Assembly (NCBI GenBank): GCA_030528565.1
Contig: JAUMYP010000025.1
Coordinates: 1 to 32,947, forward strand
From: Pseudomonadota bacterium
GTDB lineage: Bacteria; Pseudomonadota; Gammaproteobacteria; Xanthomonadales; Xanthomonadaceae
Reading direction: 5' to 3'
DNA: 32,947 nt
In this document: positions 18,594 to 27,235 of the stretch, one piece after another
Position numbering within the stretch: the stretch's first letter is position 1
How the letters are laid out: each line of letters begins with the position of its first letter
The notes under the pieces: generated by a model
What the model was told of the DNA's origin: nothing
The model's input: the letters and a program-made list of their open reading frames with translations, nothing else
The model's database searches: none
Translations under genes and position numbers: made by a program

Positions 18594-19573
18594 ATGCAGT
18601 TTGGCTCTGGCCTGCCGGGGCTGCGCTGGCCAGCCTGCTGGGGACCGGGCTGGCCCGGCGTTATGCCCTGCACCGGCAGCTATTGGATATGCCGGGTGAT
18701 ACGCGCCGCAATCACCAGGTGGTGACGCCGCGTGGCGGTGGCATTGCCATGGCATTGCTCATGCTGCTGGCCTGTGGCGGGCTGGCCTTGATTACCAGGC
18801 AGTGGGCCTGGGTGGCGGCAGCGGCAGGTTTGGCTGCGGTGGCAGGCATTGGCTGGTGGGACGACCACAGGCCGCTTTCGGTGCGGCTGCGCTTTGCCGT
18901 GCATCTGGCTTCGGCAGGCATGCTGGCGCTGGCGGGCATGGGCTTTGGCTGGCCGCTTTGGCTGTGCCTGTGCAGCTTTGTGGCTGCCCTTGCGCTGACC
19001 AATATCTGGAATTTCATTGACGGCATCAACGGCATCGCCGCATCGCAAGCCCTGCTGGTGGCCTTGCTGGCTGCCTGGCTGCTGACAGGCGCCGGACAAG
19101 TTTTTGCGCTGCTGCTGCTGGCAGTATGTGCAGGCTTTTTGCCGTGGAATTTTCCGCAGGCGCGGATTTTCATGGGCGATGTCGGCAGCGCCGCCTTGGG
19201 TTATCTGTTGGCGTTGCTCTGGGCGATGTCGGCAGCGGCCGAGCTGCGCTTTGGCTGGCTGCTGGCGCTGCCCTTGTCGGCCTGTGTGCTGGATGCCAGC
19301 CTGACCCTGCTGCTGCGTATCCGGCGCGGCGAAAAATGGTGGCAGGCACACTCTGCGCATAGTTACCAGATATGGGCGCGCAGGCTGGGACGGCATACCC
19401 CGGTGACCCTGGCTTACGCGCTATGGTCATTGCTTGCCGTGATACTGGCCGCCGTGTTTTTGCGCGGGGTTTCGCTGGCGTTTTTACCGCTTGCCTGTAT
19501 CTTGTGGTTCACGGCAGGGTGCGTATGCTGGCTGCGCTTGCGCAAGCCGGCGCCGAATCGGAATCCAACATGA
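18590..19573 (+). CDS. WecA/MraY-type undecaprenyl-phosphate sugar-phosphate transferase (GT4)
   Basis: This 327-residue multi-pass membrane enzyme of the glycosyltransferase 4 family transfers a sugar-1-phosphate from a UDP-sugar to undecaprenyl phosphate, the first step of O-antigen or related polymer synthesis. Seen motifs are DMPGDTRRNHQVVTPRGGG (substrate loop), the DD pair in GIGWWDDHRPLS, the magnesium and sugar-binding block NIWNFIDGINGIAASQ, and FMGDVGSAALGYLL. About ten hydrophobic helices are visible. The exact sugar (GlcNAc, FucNAc or QuiNAc) cannot be read from sequence. Pairing with a WbpM-like dehydratase favours a WbpL-like FucNAc/QuiNAc transferase. It overlaps lapB and the next gene by ATGA. 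Confidence 0.9.
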   Translation: MNAVWLWPAGAALASLLGTGLARRYALHRQLLDMPGDTRRNHQVVTPRGGGIAMALLMLLACGGLALITRQWAWVAAAAGLAAVAGIGWWDDHRPLSVRLRFAVHLASAGMLALAGMGFGWPLWLCLCSFVAALALTNIWNFIDGINGIAASQALLVALLAAWLLTGAGQVFALLLLAVCAGFLPWNFPQARIFMGDVGSAALGYLLALLWAMSAAAELRFGWLLALPLSACVLDASLTLLLRIRRGEKWWQAHSAHSYQIWARRLGRHTPVTLAYALWSLLAVILAAVFLRGVSLAFLPLACILWFTAGCVCWLRLRKPAPNRNPT

Positions 19574-21483
19574 ACGTATCGCACAAAAAACGTCTCTGGC
19601 TGTTTTTGCCGCGGCTTGCGGTCATCTGCCATGATTTGCTGATGGTGGTGCTGGTGTGGCTGGGATTGCAATGGCTGCGCTACGAAATGCAGCCGGCGGC
19701 TGCAATGCCGGCGACGGACTGGATTGAACTGCTGCTGGTGGTGGGTCTGCAAGGGGTGGCCTTCCGCCTTTCAGGGCTGTATCGCGGCCTGTGGCGCTTT
19801 GCCAGCACGCCTGACCTGCTCAATCTGGTGAAGGCCTCTGCGCTGGGGCTGGCGGCGATTGTCGGCGCCCTGTTCCTCTACAAGCGTCTGGAGGGCGTGC
19901 CGCGCTCGACCCTGGCGCTGTATCCGTTTGCATTGGTGATGCTGCTGGGCATGCCGCGCTGGCTGTACCGGATTTGGAAGGACGGAATCATTCAGGTCAA
20001 TCGTCATGAGGCTGCAATCCGGGTATTGATTCTGGGCGCAGGTCAGGCAGGTGAAAGCCTGCTGCGCAATTTGCGCAGTTCTGAAAGCTATGTGCCGGTG
20101 GGATTTCTGGATGATGCGGCCAGCCTGAAAGGGGTACGGCTGCATGGGGTGCCGGTTTTGGGGCGGATTGACGAGGCTGGCGAAATTGCCCGTGAAACGG
20201 CTGCCGGAATGTTGGCCATTGCCATGCCCTCGCTGGGCGGCGCTGCCATGCAGCGCGTGATGGCGGTATGCGAATCCACCGGGCTGCCGTTTCGCATGGT
20301 GCCGCGTGCAGAAGACTTGCTCGGCAATCACGCCAATGCCGGGGGCCTGAAAGAAGTCGCCATCGAAGATTTGCTGGGACGCAAGCCGGTCACCGCCAAC
20401 TGGCAGGAGATTCGCAACTGGCTTGGCGGACGCAATGTCCTGGTGACCGGCGCCGGTGGTTCAATCGGCTCGGAACTGTGCCGGCAATGCGCGCGCAATG
20501 GCGCAGCCTGCATCATCCTGGTGGAGCAGGATGAGCTGTCCCTGTTGCGGATGGAGCAAGAGCTGCGGCGTGACTTTGCCGATATCAGTTGCGTACCGAT
20601 ACTGGGAGATTGCGGCGACCCGGCGGTCATTACCCATGCGCTCAAACAGGCTCAGGTGGCCGCGGTATTCCATGCGGCGGCCTACAAGCAGGTGCCGGTG
20701 CTGGAGGGACAGTTGCGCGAGGCGGTGCGCAATAATGCGCTCGCCACTGATACGGTGGCCCGGATTTCAGCTCAAATGAATGTCGGCACATTCGTGCTGA
20801 TTTCTACCGACAAGGCGGTGAATCCGGCCAATGTGCTGGGGGCGAGCAAGCGCCTGGCAGAAATGGTTTGCCAGCTACATGCCCGGCAAAGCCGGACGCA
20901 TTTTGTCACCGTGCGCTTTGGCAATGTACTGGACTCGGCCGGCAGTGTGGTGCCGCTGTTCCGCGAGCAAATCCGTCTGGGCGGCCCGGTCACCGTGACC
21001 CATCCGGAAGTGACGCGCTATTTCATGACCATCCCGGAAGCGGGCCAGCTGATTTTGCAGGCGGCAAGCATTGGCGCTCACCATGCCATCTATACCCTGG
21101 ATATGGGCGAGCCGGTAGCGATTCGCGTGTTGGCCGAGCAGATGATTCGCCTGGCCGGCAAACAGCCGGGGCGCGATATCGCCATCACCTATACCGGCTT
21201 GCGCAGCGGCGAAAAACTGCATGAAGTCCTGTTCCATGATGAAGAAAGCTACCGCCCGACGGCGCATCCCAAGATTTTGCAGGGCAGGGTGCGTCAGGTG
21301 GAGCCAGAATCCTTGCAGGCTTTGCTGAAAATCTTGGCCGGGGCCGCTGCCCGTTATGATGAGACAACCCTGGCCGAAGTGCTGAGAAAAGCCGTGCCGG
21401 AATTTGAACCAGGTCATCATTTGACAGGTACTAGCGTTTCGGTCATTGTGCCGTTCCCTAGTCGCCATAATCGCAAACATTGA
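19570..21483 (+). CDS. WbpM/CapD-type nucleotide-sugar 4,6-dehydratase
   Basis: This 637-residue inner-membrane enzyme of the polysaccharide biosynthesis family (CapD, WbpM, PglF) converts UDP-GlcNAc to a 4-keto-6-deoxy sugar for O-antigen or glycan synthesis. Four N-terminal membrane helices (about residues 10-130) precede a first Rossmann-like domain (IRVLILGAGQAGESLL). The catalytic SDR domain follows (NVLVTGAGGSIGSELCRQCA, FHAAAYKQVPVLEGQ, STDKAVNPANVLGASKRLAEM, TVRFGNVLDSAGSVVPLF). ATG at 19570 overlaps the preceding stop (ATGA). With the upstream GT4 transferase and downstream galU it forms an envelope-polysaccharide operon. The catalytic site region STDKAVNP is intact. Confidence 0.92.
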   Translation: MNVSHKKRLWLFLPRLAVICHDLLMVVLVWLGLQWLRYEMQPAAAMPATDWIELLLVVGLQGVAFRLSGLYRGLWRFASTPDLLNLVKASALGLAAIVGALFLYKRLEGVPRSTLALYPFALVMLLGMPRWLYRIWKDGIIQVNRHEAAIRVLILGAGQAGESLLRNLRSSESYVPVGFLDDAASLKGVRLHGVPVLGRIDEAGEIARETAAGMLAIAMPSLGGAAMQRVMAVCESTGLPFRMVPRAEDLLGNHANAGGLKEVAIEDLLGRKPVTANWQEIRNWLGGRNVLVTGAGGSIGSELCRQCARNGAACIILVEQDELSLLRMEQELRRDFADISCVPILGDCGDPAVITHALKQAQVAAVFHAAAYKQVPVLEGQLREAVRNNALATDTVARISAQMNVGTFVLISTDKAVNPANVLGASKRLAEMVCQLHARQSRTHFVTVRFGNVLDSAGSVVPLFREQIRLGGPVTVTHPEVTRYFMTIPEAGQLILQAASIGAHHAIYTLDMGEPVAIRVLAEQMIRLAGKQPGRDIAITYTGLRSGEKLHEVLFHDEESYRPTAHPKILQGRVRQVEPESLQALLKILAGAAARYDETTLAEVLRKAVPEFEPGHHLTGTSVSVIVPFPSRHNRKH

Positions 21484-21487
21484 TGCA

Positions 21488-22387
21488 ATGAATCATCCAC
21501 GTATCCGCAAAGCCGTATTCCCCGTAGCAGGCTTGGGCACCCGTTTCCTGCCTGCCACCAAGACTGTTCCCAAGGAAATGTTGCCGGTTGTGGACAGGCC
21601 GCTGATTCAGTATGCGGTGGACGAGGCGATTGATGCGGGCTGCGATACGCTGATTTTCATCACCAACCGCTACAAACATGCGGTGGCCGATTATTTTGAC
21701 AAGGCCTATGAACTGGAGCAGCGGCTGCAAAAAGCCGGCAAGGAAAAACAGCTTGATGCGGTGCAAAACGTGCTGCCGCAAGGCGTGCGGGCGATTTTTG
21801 TCACCCAGCCTGAAGCCCTGGGACTGGGACATGCGGTGTTGTGCGCCAAGGAAGTGGTGGGCGATGAGCCTTTCGCCGTGCTATTGCCGGATGACCTGAT
21901 TTGGAGCCGGGGAGAGGGCGCGCTCCGGCAAATGGCCTGTCATGCACAGAAAACCGGCGCCAGCGTGATTGCGGTGCAGGATGTGGCGCATGAGCAGACC
22001 GGCAGCTATGGCATTGTCGATGCCCCGGATTTTGATGGCCGTGCCGGGGCAATCAGGGGGATTGTGGAAAAACCGCATCCCGATGAGGCGCCCAGTGATT
22101 TGGCCGTAGTCGGGCGTTATGTGCTTTCGCCGCAGATTTTCCGGTTGCTGGAAAACACCGGCGAAGGCGCCGGCGGCGAGATTCAGCTGACCGATGCCAT
22201 CGCCCAGCTGTTGCAGCAGGCGCCGGTCGATGCGTTCCGCTTCCAGGGCACCCGCTTTGACTGTGGCACCCACCTGGGACTGATTGAGGCCACGGTGCGT
22301 TATGCGCTTGACCATGAACTCTTGCGCGGTGAAGCCAAGCGCATGATGCAGGCGGCACTGGACGAGCTGGGGGTGGTGGAAACATGA
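21488..22387 (+). CDS. galU: UTP-glucose-1-phosphate uridylyltransferase
   Basis: GalU (EC 2.7.7.9) makes UDP-glucose for LPS core, exopolysaccharide and trehalose synthesis. The 299-residue protein has the nucleotidyltransferase signature [27 protein letters not shown]. It also has [27 protein letters not shown] (metal-binding Asp), [23 protein letters not shown] and [17 protein letters not shown]. Length is that of the family. It starts 4 nt after the dehydratase stop, and its TGA overlaps the csaA ATG. A single gene serving several polymers in this lineage is expected. Confidence 0.97.
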   Translation: MNHPRIRKAVFPVAGLGTRFLPATKTVPKEMLPVVDRPLIQYAVDEAIDAGCDTLIFITNRYKHAVADYFDKAYELEQRLQKAGKEKQLDAVQNVLPQGVRAIFVTQPEALGLGHAVLCAKEVVGDEPFAVLLPDDLIWSRGEGALRQMACHAQKTGASVIAVQDVAHEQTGSYGIVDAPDFDGRAGAIRGIVEKPHPDEAPSDLAVVGRYVLSPQIFRLLENTGEGAGGEIQLTDAIAQLLQQAPVDAFRFQGTRFDCGTHLGLIEATVRYALDHELLRGEAKRMMQAALDELGVVET

Positions 22388-22728
22388 GTGCTGAGCCGGG
22401 CTTGATTGGCTGGGACGATTTCCAGCGCGTGGCGCTGCATGCGGGCACGGTGGTACGGGTCGAGCCTTTCCCCGAAGCGCGCAAACCCGCCTGGAAAATC
22501 TGGGTGGACTTTGGCGAGTACGGCATCAGGAAAACCAGCGCGCAGATTACTGCGCTGTATTCTGCCGAAGCCTTGCTGGGCAGGCAGGTGCTGGGCGTTA
22601 TCAATTTCCCGCCCAAGCAGATTGCCGGTTTTATGTCGGAATTTTTGCTGACCGGCTTTCATACCGAGGACGGCGTGGTGATTGCCAGCTGCGAGCGCCC
22701 GGTCGCCAATGGCGCGCGCCTTGCCTGA
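22384..22728 (+). CDS. csaA: CsaA-type tRNA-binding-domain protein
   Basis: This 114-residue protein is a stand-alone EMAP/tRNA-binding OB domain. It shows [47 protein letters not shown], the pattern of CsaA, followed by [30 protein letters not shown]. In Bacillus CsaA has chaperone activity in protein export; in proteobacteria the role is less clear, and tRNA binding is inferred from the fold. ATG overlaps the galU stop (ATGA). It ends the envelope-polysaccharide run before a convergent terminator. Confidence 0.88.
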   Translation: MSAEPGLIGWDDFQRVALHAGTVVRVEPFPEARKPAWKIWVDFGEYGIRKTSAQITALYSAEALLGRQVLGVINFPPKQIAGFMSEFLLTGFHTEDGVVIASCERPVANGARLA

Positions 22729-22756
22729 TAGCTTGAATAGACTCTGAAAAACAAAA

Positions 22757-22780
22757 CCCCGCTGTTGCAAAACAGCGGGG
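22757..22780. terminator. bidirectional terminator between csaA and fadA
   Basis: CCCCGCTGTT (22757-22766) pairs perfectly with AACAGCGGGG (22771-22780) around a GCAA tetraloop. The leftward strand continues TTTTGTTTTT, a clear U-tract, so it is best suited to fadA. It sits between convergent genes. Confidence 0.9.
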
Positions 22781-22800
22781 CTGCCGTTTGTGGGTCTGAC

Positions 22801-24009
22801 TTAAACGGCTTCGAAAATCCCGGCCGCGCCCATGCCGGTGCCGATGCACATGGTGACCATGCCGTATTTCTGCTTGTGGCGGCGCAAGCCGTGTACCAGG
22901 GTGGCGGTGCGGATGGCGCCGGTGGCGCCCAGCGGATGACCCAGGGCAATCGCGCCGCCCAGCGGATTGACGCGGGCGGGGTCGAGCTGGCAGTCGCCCA
23001 TCACCGCCAGCGCCTGTGCGGCGAAGGCTTCGTTGAGCTCAATCCAGTCCAGCTGCTGCTGGGACAAGCCTGCCTGCTTCAATGCCTTGGGAATGGCCGC
23101 CACCGGGCCGATGCCCATCACCTCCGGGCGTACCCCGGCCACCGAGAAGCTGACAAAACGCGCCAGCGGGGTCAGGCCGTAATCCTTGATGGCCTGCTCC
23201 GAAGCCAGTAACACGGCGGCGGCACCATCGCTCATCTGCGAGCTGTTGCCGGCGGTCACGGTGCCGCCGAACTGGCCGTTGCGGAATACCGGCTTGAGCT
23301 TGGCCAGGGCTTCCATCGAGGTGCCGGGGCGCGGGCCCTCGTCGGTATCGGCCAGATGCCCGGCCGCGCTAATGCGGTAGCTGTCAAGGTCGGGCTGATA
23401 GCTGCTGATGGGGTAGGGGGTGATTTCGTCTTTGAATTCGCCCCGGGCAATCGCTGCCAGGGCTTTTTCATGCGAGGCCACGGCAAAGGCATCCTGCGCC
23501 TCGCGGCTGACTTTCCATTGCTCGGCGACCTTTTCCGCAGTAATGCCCATGCCATAGGCAATCGCGGTATTTTCGCTGCTGGCAAACACCTGTGGCGAGA
23601 GCGCGACCTTGTTGCCCATCATCGGCACCATGCTCATCGACTCGGTGCCACCAGCCAGCATCAGGTCAGCTTGCCCCAGACGAATTTGGTCGGCGGCCAT
23701 GGCGATGGCCTGCAGGCCGGAGGAGCAGAAGCGGTTTACGGTTTGCGCCGCCACGGTATTGGGCAGCCCCGCCAGCAGCACGCCGATGCGGGCGACATTC
23801 ATCCCTTGCTCGGCCTCGGGCATGGCGCAGCCGATGATGGCGTCATCAATGCGCGCAGTGTCCACGCCGGGGGCTTGCGCGACGACGGCGCGCAATACAT
23901 GCGCCAGCATGTCGTCCGGGCGGGTATTGCGGAACATGCCTTTGGGCGCCTTGCCGACCGGGGTGCGGGTGGCGGCGACGATATAGGCGTCCTGGATTTG
24001 TTTATTCAT
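22801..24009 (-). CDS. fadA: acetyl-CoA acyltransferase (3-ketoacyl-CoA thiolase)
   Basis: FadA (EC 2.3.1.16) performs the last step of fatty acid beta-oxidation, cleaving 3-ketoacyl-CoA with CoA. The 402-residue protein has the nucleophile C95 in [15 protein letters not shown], the base H358 in [15 protein letters not shown], and C388 in [12 protein letters not shown], plus [11 protein letters not shown]. The ATG at 24009 follows TGGAGA at good spacing; the longer open frame upstream is intergenic. It lies 122 nt downstream of the HAD/ECH gene on the same strand, forming the beta-oxidation operon regulated by the TetR-type gene at its head. Confidence 0.95.
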   Translation of the reverse strand: MNKQIQDAYIVAATRTPVGKAPKGMFRNTRPDDMLAHVLRAVVAQAPGVDTARIDDAIIGCAMPEAEQGMNVARIGVLLAGLPNTVAAQTVNRFCSSGLQAIAMAADQIRLGQADLMLAGGTESMSMVPMMGNKVALSPQVFASSENTAIAYGMGITAEKVAEQWKVSREAQDAFAVASHEKALAAIARGEFKDEITPYPISSYQPDLDSYRISAAGHLADTDEGPRPGTSMEALAKLKPVFRNGQFGGTVTAGNSSQMSDGAAAVLLASEQAIKDYGLTPLARFVSFSVAGVRPEVMGIGPVAAIPKALKQAGLSQQQLDWIELNEAFAAQALAVMGDCQLDPARVNPLGGAIALGHPLGATGAIRTATLVHGLRRHKQKYGMVTMCIGTGMGAAGIFEAV

Positions 24010-24131
24010 GGCTATCTCCAAAAGTCGGGATAACGGCACCTGGCTGTGCCGCCACGCGCGCTGCCAAAGCTCAGGCGCTTGGACAACGCGGGAAAAATTG
24101 CGGCAGGATGCCGAGTCTTTTTCATCGGGTT

Positions 24132-26501
24132 TCAATTACGCAGCGGCTTGCCGGTATTGAGCATGTGCTCGATACGCGCCTGGGTTTTCTCCTGTTGCGC
24201 CAGCTCGACAAAATGCTGGCGTTCAAGGCGAATCAGCCATTCTTCATCGACCAGCGCATGCCGGTCGATTTCACCGCCGCAGATGATGGTGGCGATACGT
24301 CCGGCAATTTCCGCGTCATAGGGACTGATGAATCGGCCTTCGAGCATGTTCACCAGCATCATCTTGAAGGTGGCGATGCCGACATTACCGGCTACGCGAA
24401 TGGCGCGTGCTGGCAGCGGCGGGCGATAGCCGCCCTCGGCCAGCGAGCGTGCCTCGGCCTTGGCGACATGCAGCAGCTCATGGGCATTCATCACGATGCG
24501 GTCATCGGCACGCAAAAGCCCCAGGGTTTTGGCCTCCATGGCTGAAGTTGAAACCTTGGCCATGGCCGCGGCCTCAAAGCCTTTTTTCAGTGCGGCAAAC
24601 ACATCGCCGTTTTCGGCCGCCGCCGATGCGCGCAGGGCAAATTCTTTCAGGCCGCCACCGGCAGGCAAGAGGCCAACCCCGGCTTCCACCAGGCCGATAT
24701 AGCTTTCCAGATGCGCCACGGTGCGCGCAGCGTGCATCTGGAACTCGCAGCCACCGCCCAGCGCCAGGCCGCGTACTGCGGCCACCACCGGCACCAGCGC
24801 ATACTTGATGGCCTGGCTGGTGCGCTGGAAGTTGGCGACCATCGCCTCGAACTCATCCACCTTGCCCTGTTTCAGCAAGCCCAGCGCACCGGCAAGGTCA
24901 GCACCGGCGGAGAACGGCTCGCTGGCCTGCCAAATCACCAGCCCTTTGAAGTCGCGCTCGGCAATGCCGATGGCTTCCTGGATGCCGTCAAGCACATGGT
25001 CATTGACGGTATTGAGCTTGGTCTTGAAGCTGATAACGGCGATATCCTCGCCTTCGTCCGCCCAAAGGCGCACGCCGGGGTTTTCCCAAATGGTCTTGCC
25101 GCTGGCGTAAACCTCGCCCAGTAGCGGGTCGGGGAAACGCTGGCGCTGATAGACCGGCAAGGCCGAACGCGGCAGCAGGGCATCCTGGCTGGGGCTGTAG
25201 CTGCCAGCGGCCATATGTACGCCATCGCGCTGCATCACCCATGCCGGCAGCGGCGCGGCGCTCATGCTCTTGCCTGCCTGGATATCCTCGGCAATCCACT
25301 GGGCAATCTGCTGCCAGCCAGCGGCCTGCCAGGTTTCAAACGGGCCCATTTTCCAGCCATAGCCCCAGCGGATGGCAAAGTCCACATCGCGGGCGGTTTC
25401 GGCAATATCGGCCAGATGGTAGGCCGCGTAATGGAACAGGTCGCGGAAAATCGCCCACAGGAACTGCGCCTGCGGGCGTTCGCTGGCGCGCAGTGCGGCG
25501 AATTTCTTTACCGGGTCTTTTTCCTTCAGGATGGCGATGACTTCTTCTGCCGCGCCGCCGCTTTGTGCAGCGTAATCGCCTTTTTCAAGGTCAAGCACAT
25601 CAATCTGCTTGCCCTGTTTGCGGTAGATGCCGATACCGCTTTTTTGCCCCAGCGCGCCTTTTTCAATCAGCGCATCCAGCCACGCGGGCGCCCTGAAAAA
25701 GCCATGCCAGGGGTCTTGGGGCAGGGTATCGGCCATGGTGTTGATGACGTGCCGCAGGGTGTCAAGTCCCACCACATCGGCGGTGCGATAGGTGGCGGAT
25801 TTGGGGCGGCCAAGCAAGGGGCCGGTGAGCGCATCGACAGTATCAAAGCCAAGCCCGAACTGCGCGGTGTGATGCAGGGTGGCGAGAATCGAGAACACGC
25901 CGATGCGGTTGCCGATGAAGTTCGGCGTATCGCGGGCAATCACCACGCCCTTGCCCAGTTGCGTGGTGAGGAAAGTCTCCAGCCCGGCCAGCAGCTTGCT
26001 GTCGGTATGGCGGGTGGGAATCAGCTCCACCAGATACATATAGCGCGGCGGGTTGAAGAAATGCACGCCGCAAAAACGCGGGCGCAGGGCTTCGGGCAGC
26101 GCATCGGCCAGCTTTTCGATGCCCAGCCCCGAGGTATTGGAGGCCAGCAGCGCATGCGCCGGGACATGCGGGGCGATTTTGCGGTACAGGTCTTGCTTCC
26201 AGTCCATGCGCTCGGCAATCGCCTCAATGATGAGGTCGCAGCCTTCCAGCAGTGCCAGGTCGGTTTGGTAATTGGCCGGAACGATGGCACTGGCCAGCGA
26301 TTTTTCCGCCAGCGGCGCTGGCGAGAGCTTGGCCAGATGGGCGATGGCTTTTTTCGCAATCGCGCTGTTGTCACCCTCTTGAGAAGGCAGGTCAAACAGC
26401 ACGGTATCGACGCCAGCATTGACCAGGTGGGCGGCGATTTGCGCGCCCATCACGCCTGCGCCCAGGACGGCAACACGGCGGACAAGTAATTTTTCGGACA
26501 T
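24132..26501 (-). CDS. 3-hydroxyacyl-CoA dehydrogenase/enoyl-CoA hydratase fusion (FadN-type order)
   Basis: This 789-residue multifunctional beta-oxidation enzyme carries the 3-hydroxyacyl-CoA dehydrogenase first. The Rossmann loop is VLGAGVMGAQIAAHL (residues 13-27), with DLIIEAIAERMDWK, GVHFFNPPRYMYLVELIP and DTPNFIGNRIG. An enoyl-CoA hydratase/isomerase domain follows from about residue 470 (ISFKTKLNTVNDHVLDG, FSAGADLAGALG, GLALGGGCEFQMHAARTVAHL, GLVEAGVGLLPAGGG). Both hydratase glutamates (GGGCE and VEAG) are present. E. coli FadB has the reverse domain order. The arrangement here is that of Bacillus FadN and of a Xanthomonadales-type family. GGAG lies 8 nt before the ATG at 26501. It is 33 nt downstream of the TetR-type gene. 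Confidence 0.93.
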   Translation of the reverse strand: MSEKLLVRRVAVLGAGVMGAQIAAHLVNAGVDTVLFDLPSQEGDNSAIAKKAIAHLAKLSPAPLAEKSLASAIVPANYQTDLALLEGCDLIIEAIAERMDWKQDLYRKIAPHVPAHALLASNTSGLGIEKLADALPEALRPRFCGVHFFNPPRYMYLVELIPTRHTDSKLLAGLETFLTTQLGKGVVIARDTPNFIGNRIGVFSILATLHHTAQFGLGFDTVDALTGPLLGRPKSATYRTADVVGLDTLRHVINTMADTLPQDPWHGFFRAPAWLDALIEKGALGQKSGIGIYRKQGKQIDVLDLEKGDYAAQSGGAAEEVIAILKEKDPVKKFAALRASERPQAQFLWAIFRDLFHYAAYHLADIAETARDVDFAIRWGYGWKMGPFETWQAAGWQQIAQWIAEDIQAGKSMSAAPLPAWVMQRDGVHMAAGSYSPSQDALLPRSALPVYQRQRFPDPLLGEVYASGKTIWENPGVRLWADEGEDIAVISFKTKLNTVNDHVLDGIQEAIGIAERDFKGLVIWQASEPFSAGADLAGALGLLKQGKVDEFEAMVANFQRTSQAIKYALVPVVAAVRGLALGGGCEFQMHAARTVAHLESYIGLVEAGVGLLPAGGGLKEFALRASAAAENGDVFAALKKGFEAAAMAKVSTSAMEAKTLGLLRADDRIVMNAHELLHVAKAEARSLAEGGYRPPLPARAIRVAGNVGIATFKMMLVNMLEGRFISPYDAEIAGRIATIICGGEIDRHALVDEEWLIRLERQHFVELAQQEKTQARIEHMLNTGKPLRN

Positions 26502-26534
26502 TTCAGGCTCCGGTGAGGATGGATGGGAGAAGGC

Positions 26535-27149
26535 TCAGGCTTTCAGCCCGGCCACGGCAAAAGCAATCAACTCCTGCGTGGCGCGCTCGCGATGGGCGGC
26601 CTCGCTGATGCCGGAAGGGCGCTTGATGACCCCGAAATCCGACATCGCATAAGTCAGCGCACCGATGACAAAGTCCAGCCGCCAGTACAGCTGCTCCTTG
26701 GACAGTCCGGGCAGGCAGGGCGCCAATGCCTTGGCAAATTCGCGCAGCACATGGCCGTAGCGGGCAGAGAGAAAGGTGCGCAGACCGTCGTTTTTTTCCG
26801 CATAGGCGCGGGCAATCACGCGGATAAAGGCCACGCCGCCGCGCTCGCTGGAAACGCCCAGCGCCGGAATAATGAAGGCGCGCAGGATGGCTTCAATCTG
26901 GCCGGACTGCTCGGCCAGGGCGGCTTTCAAAAGCGCCAGCCGCGCCTGGCTCATCTCGTCCATGCGCCGCCGGAATACCTCATTGATGAGATTTTCCTTG
27001 CTGCCAAAGTGGTAATTGACCGCAGCGATATTGACATCGGCACGGGTGGTGACTTCACGCAAGGAGGTCGCGGAAAAGCCCTGCTCGGCGAACAGGGCTT
27101 CTGCGGCATTGAGAATCCGTTCTTTGGTGCTGAACTGGATGGCAGCCAT
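26535..27149 (-). CDS. TetR-family transcriptional regulator (PsrA-like)
   Basis: This 204-residue protein has an N-terminal TetR helix-turn-helix (TKERILNAAEALFAEQGFSATSLREVTTRADVNIAAVNYHFGSKENL as seen in three blocks), very close in pattern to PsrA of Pseudomonas, which senses long-chain acyl compounds and controls beta-oxidation. A C-terminal all-helical ligand domain follows. The ATG at 27149 is preferred over a TTG at 27158. It is the first gene of a presumed tetR-fad-fadA operon. A perfect inverted repeat lies 6-30 nt upstream of its start, so autorepression, with fatty acyl-CoA as inducer, is the likely logic. That ligand is inferred from the genes downstream. Confidence 0.88.
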   Translation of the reverse strand: MAAIQFSTKERILNAAEALFAEQGFSATSLREVTTRADVNIAAVNYHFGSKENLINEVFRRRMDEMSQARLALLKAALAEQSGQIEAILRAFIIPALGVSSERGGVAFIRVIARAYAEKNDGLRTFLSARYGHVLREFAKALAPCLPGLSKEQLYWRLDFVIGALTYAMSDFGVIKRPSGISEAAHRERATQELIAFAVAGLKA

Positions 27150-27154
27150 GCAAG

Positions 27155-27208
27155 TCAATCAATTCAAACGATTGATTGATTCTAAGCCCGGCCAATTGCA
27201 CAAGTCAT
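27155..27208 (-). promoter_or_regulatory. promoter and palindromic operator of the TetR-fad operon
   Basis: On the minus strand ATGACT (27208-27203) and TAGAAT (27184-27179) are 18 bp apart and fit a sigma-70 promoter. Overlapping the predicted start is a perfect 8-bp inverted repeat, TCAATCAA (27155-27162) and TTGATTGA (27172-27179), around a 9-nt centre containing CAAACG, similar in core to PsrA/FadR-type sites. It ends 6 nt from the regulator's ATG. A bound repressor would block the promoter. Confidence 0.65.
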
Positions 27209-27235
27209 GCTGCGCCGCGTAAGGCGTTGCCTGAC

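Noticed and set aside
25215-26489. 424-codon plus-strand frame
   Set aside because: Antisense of the HAD/ECH fusion gene, with no recognised domain and no ribosome site.
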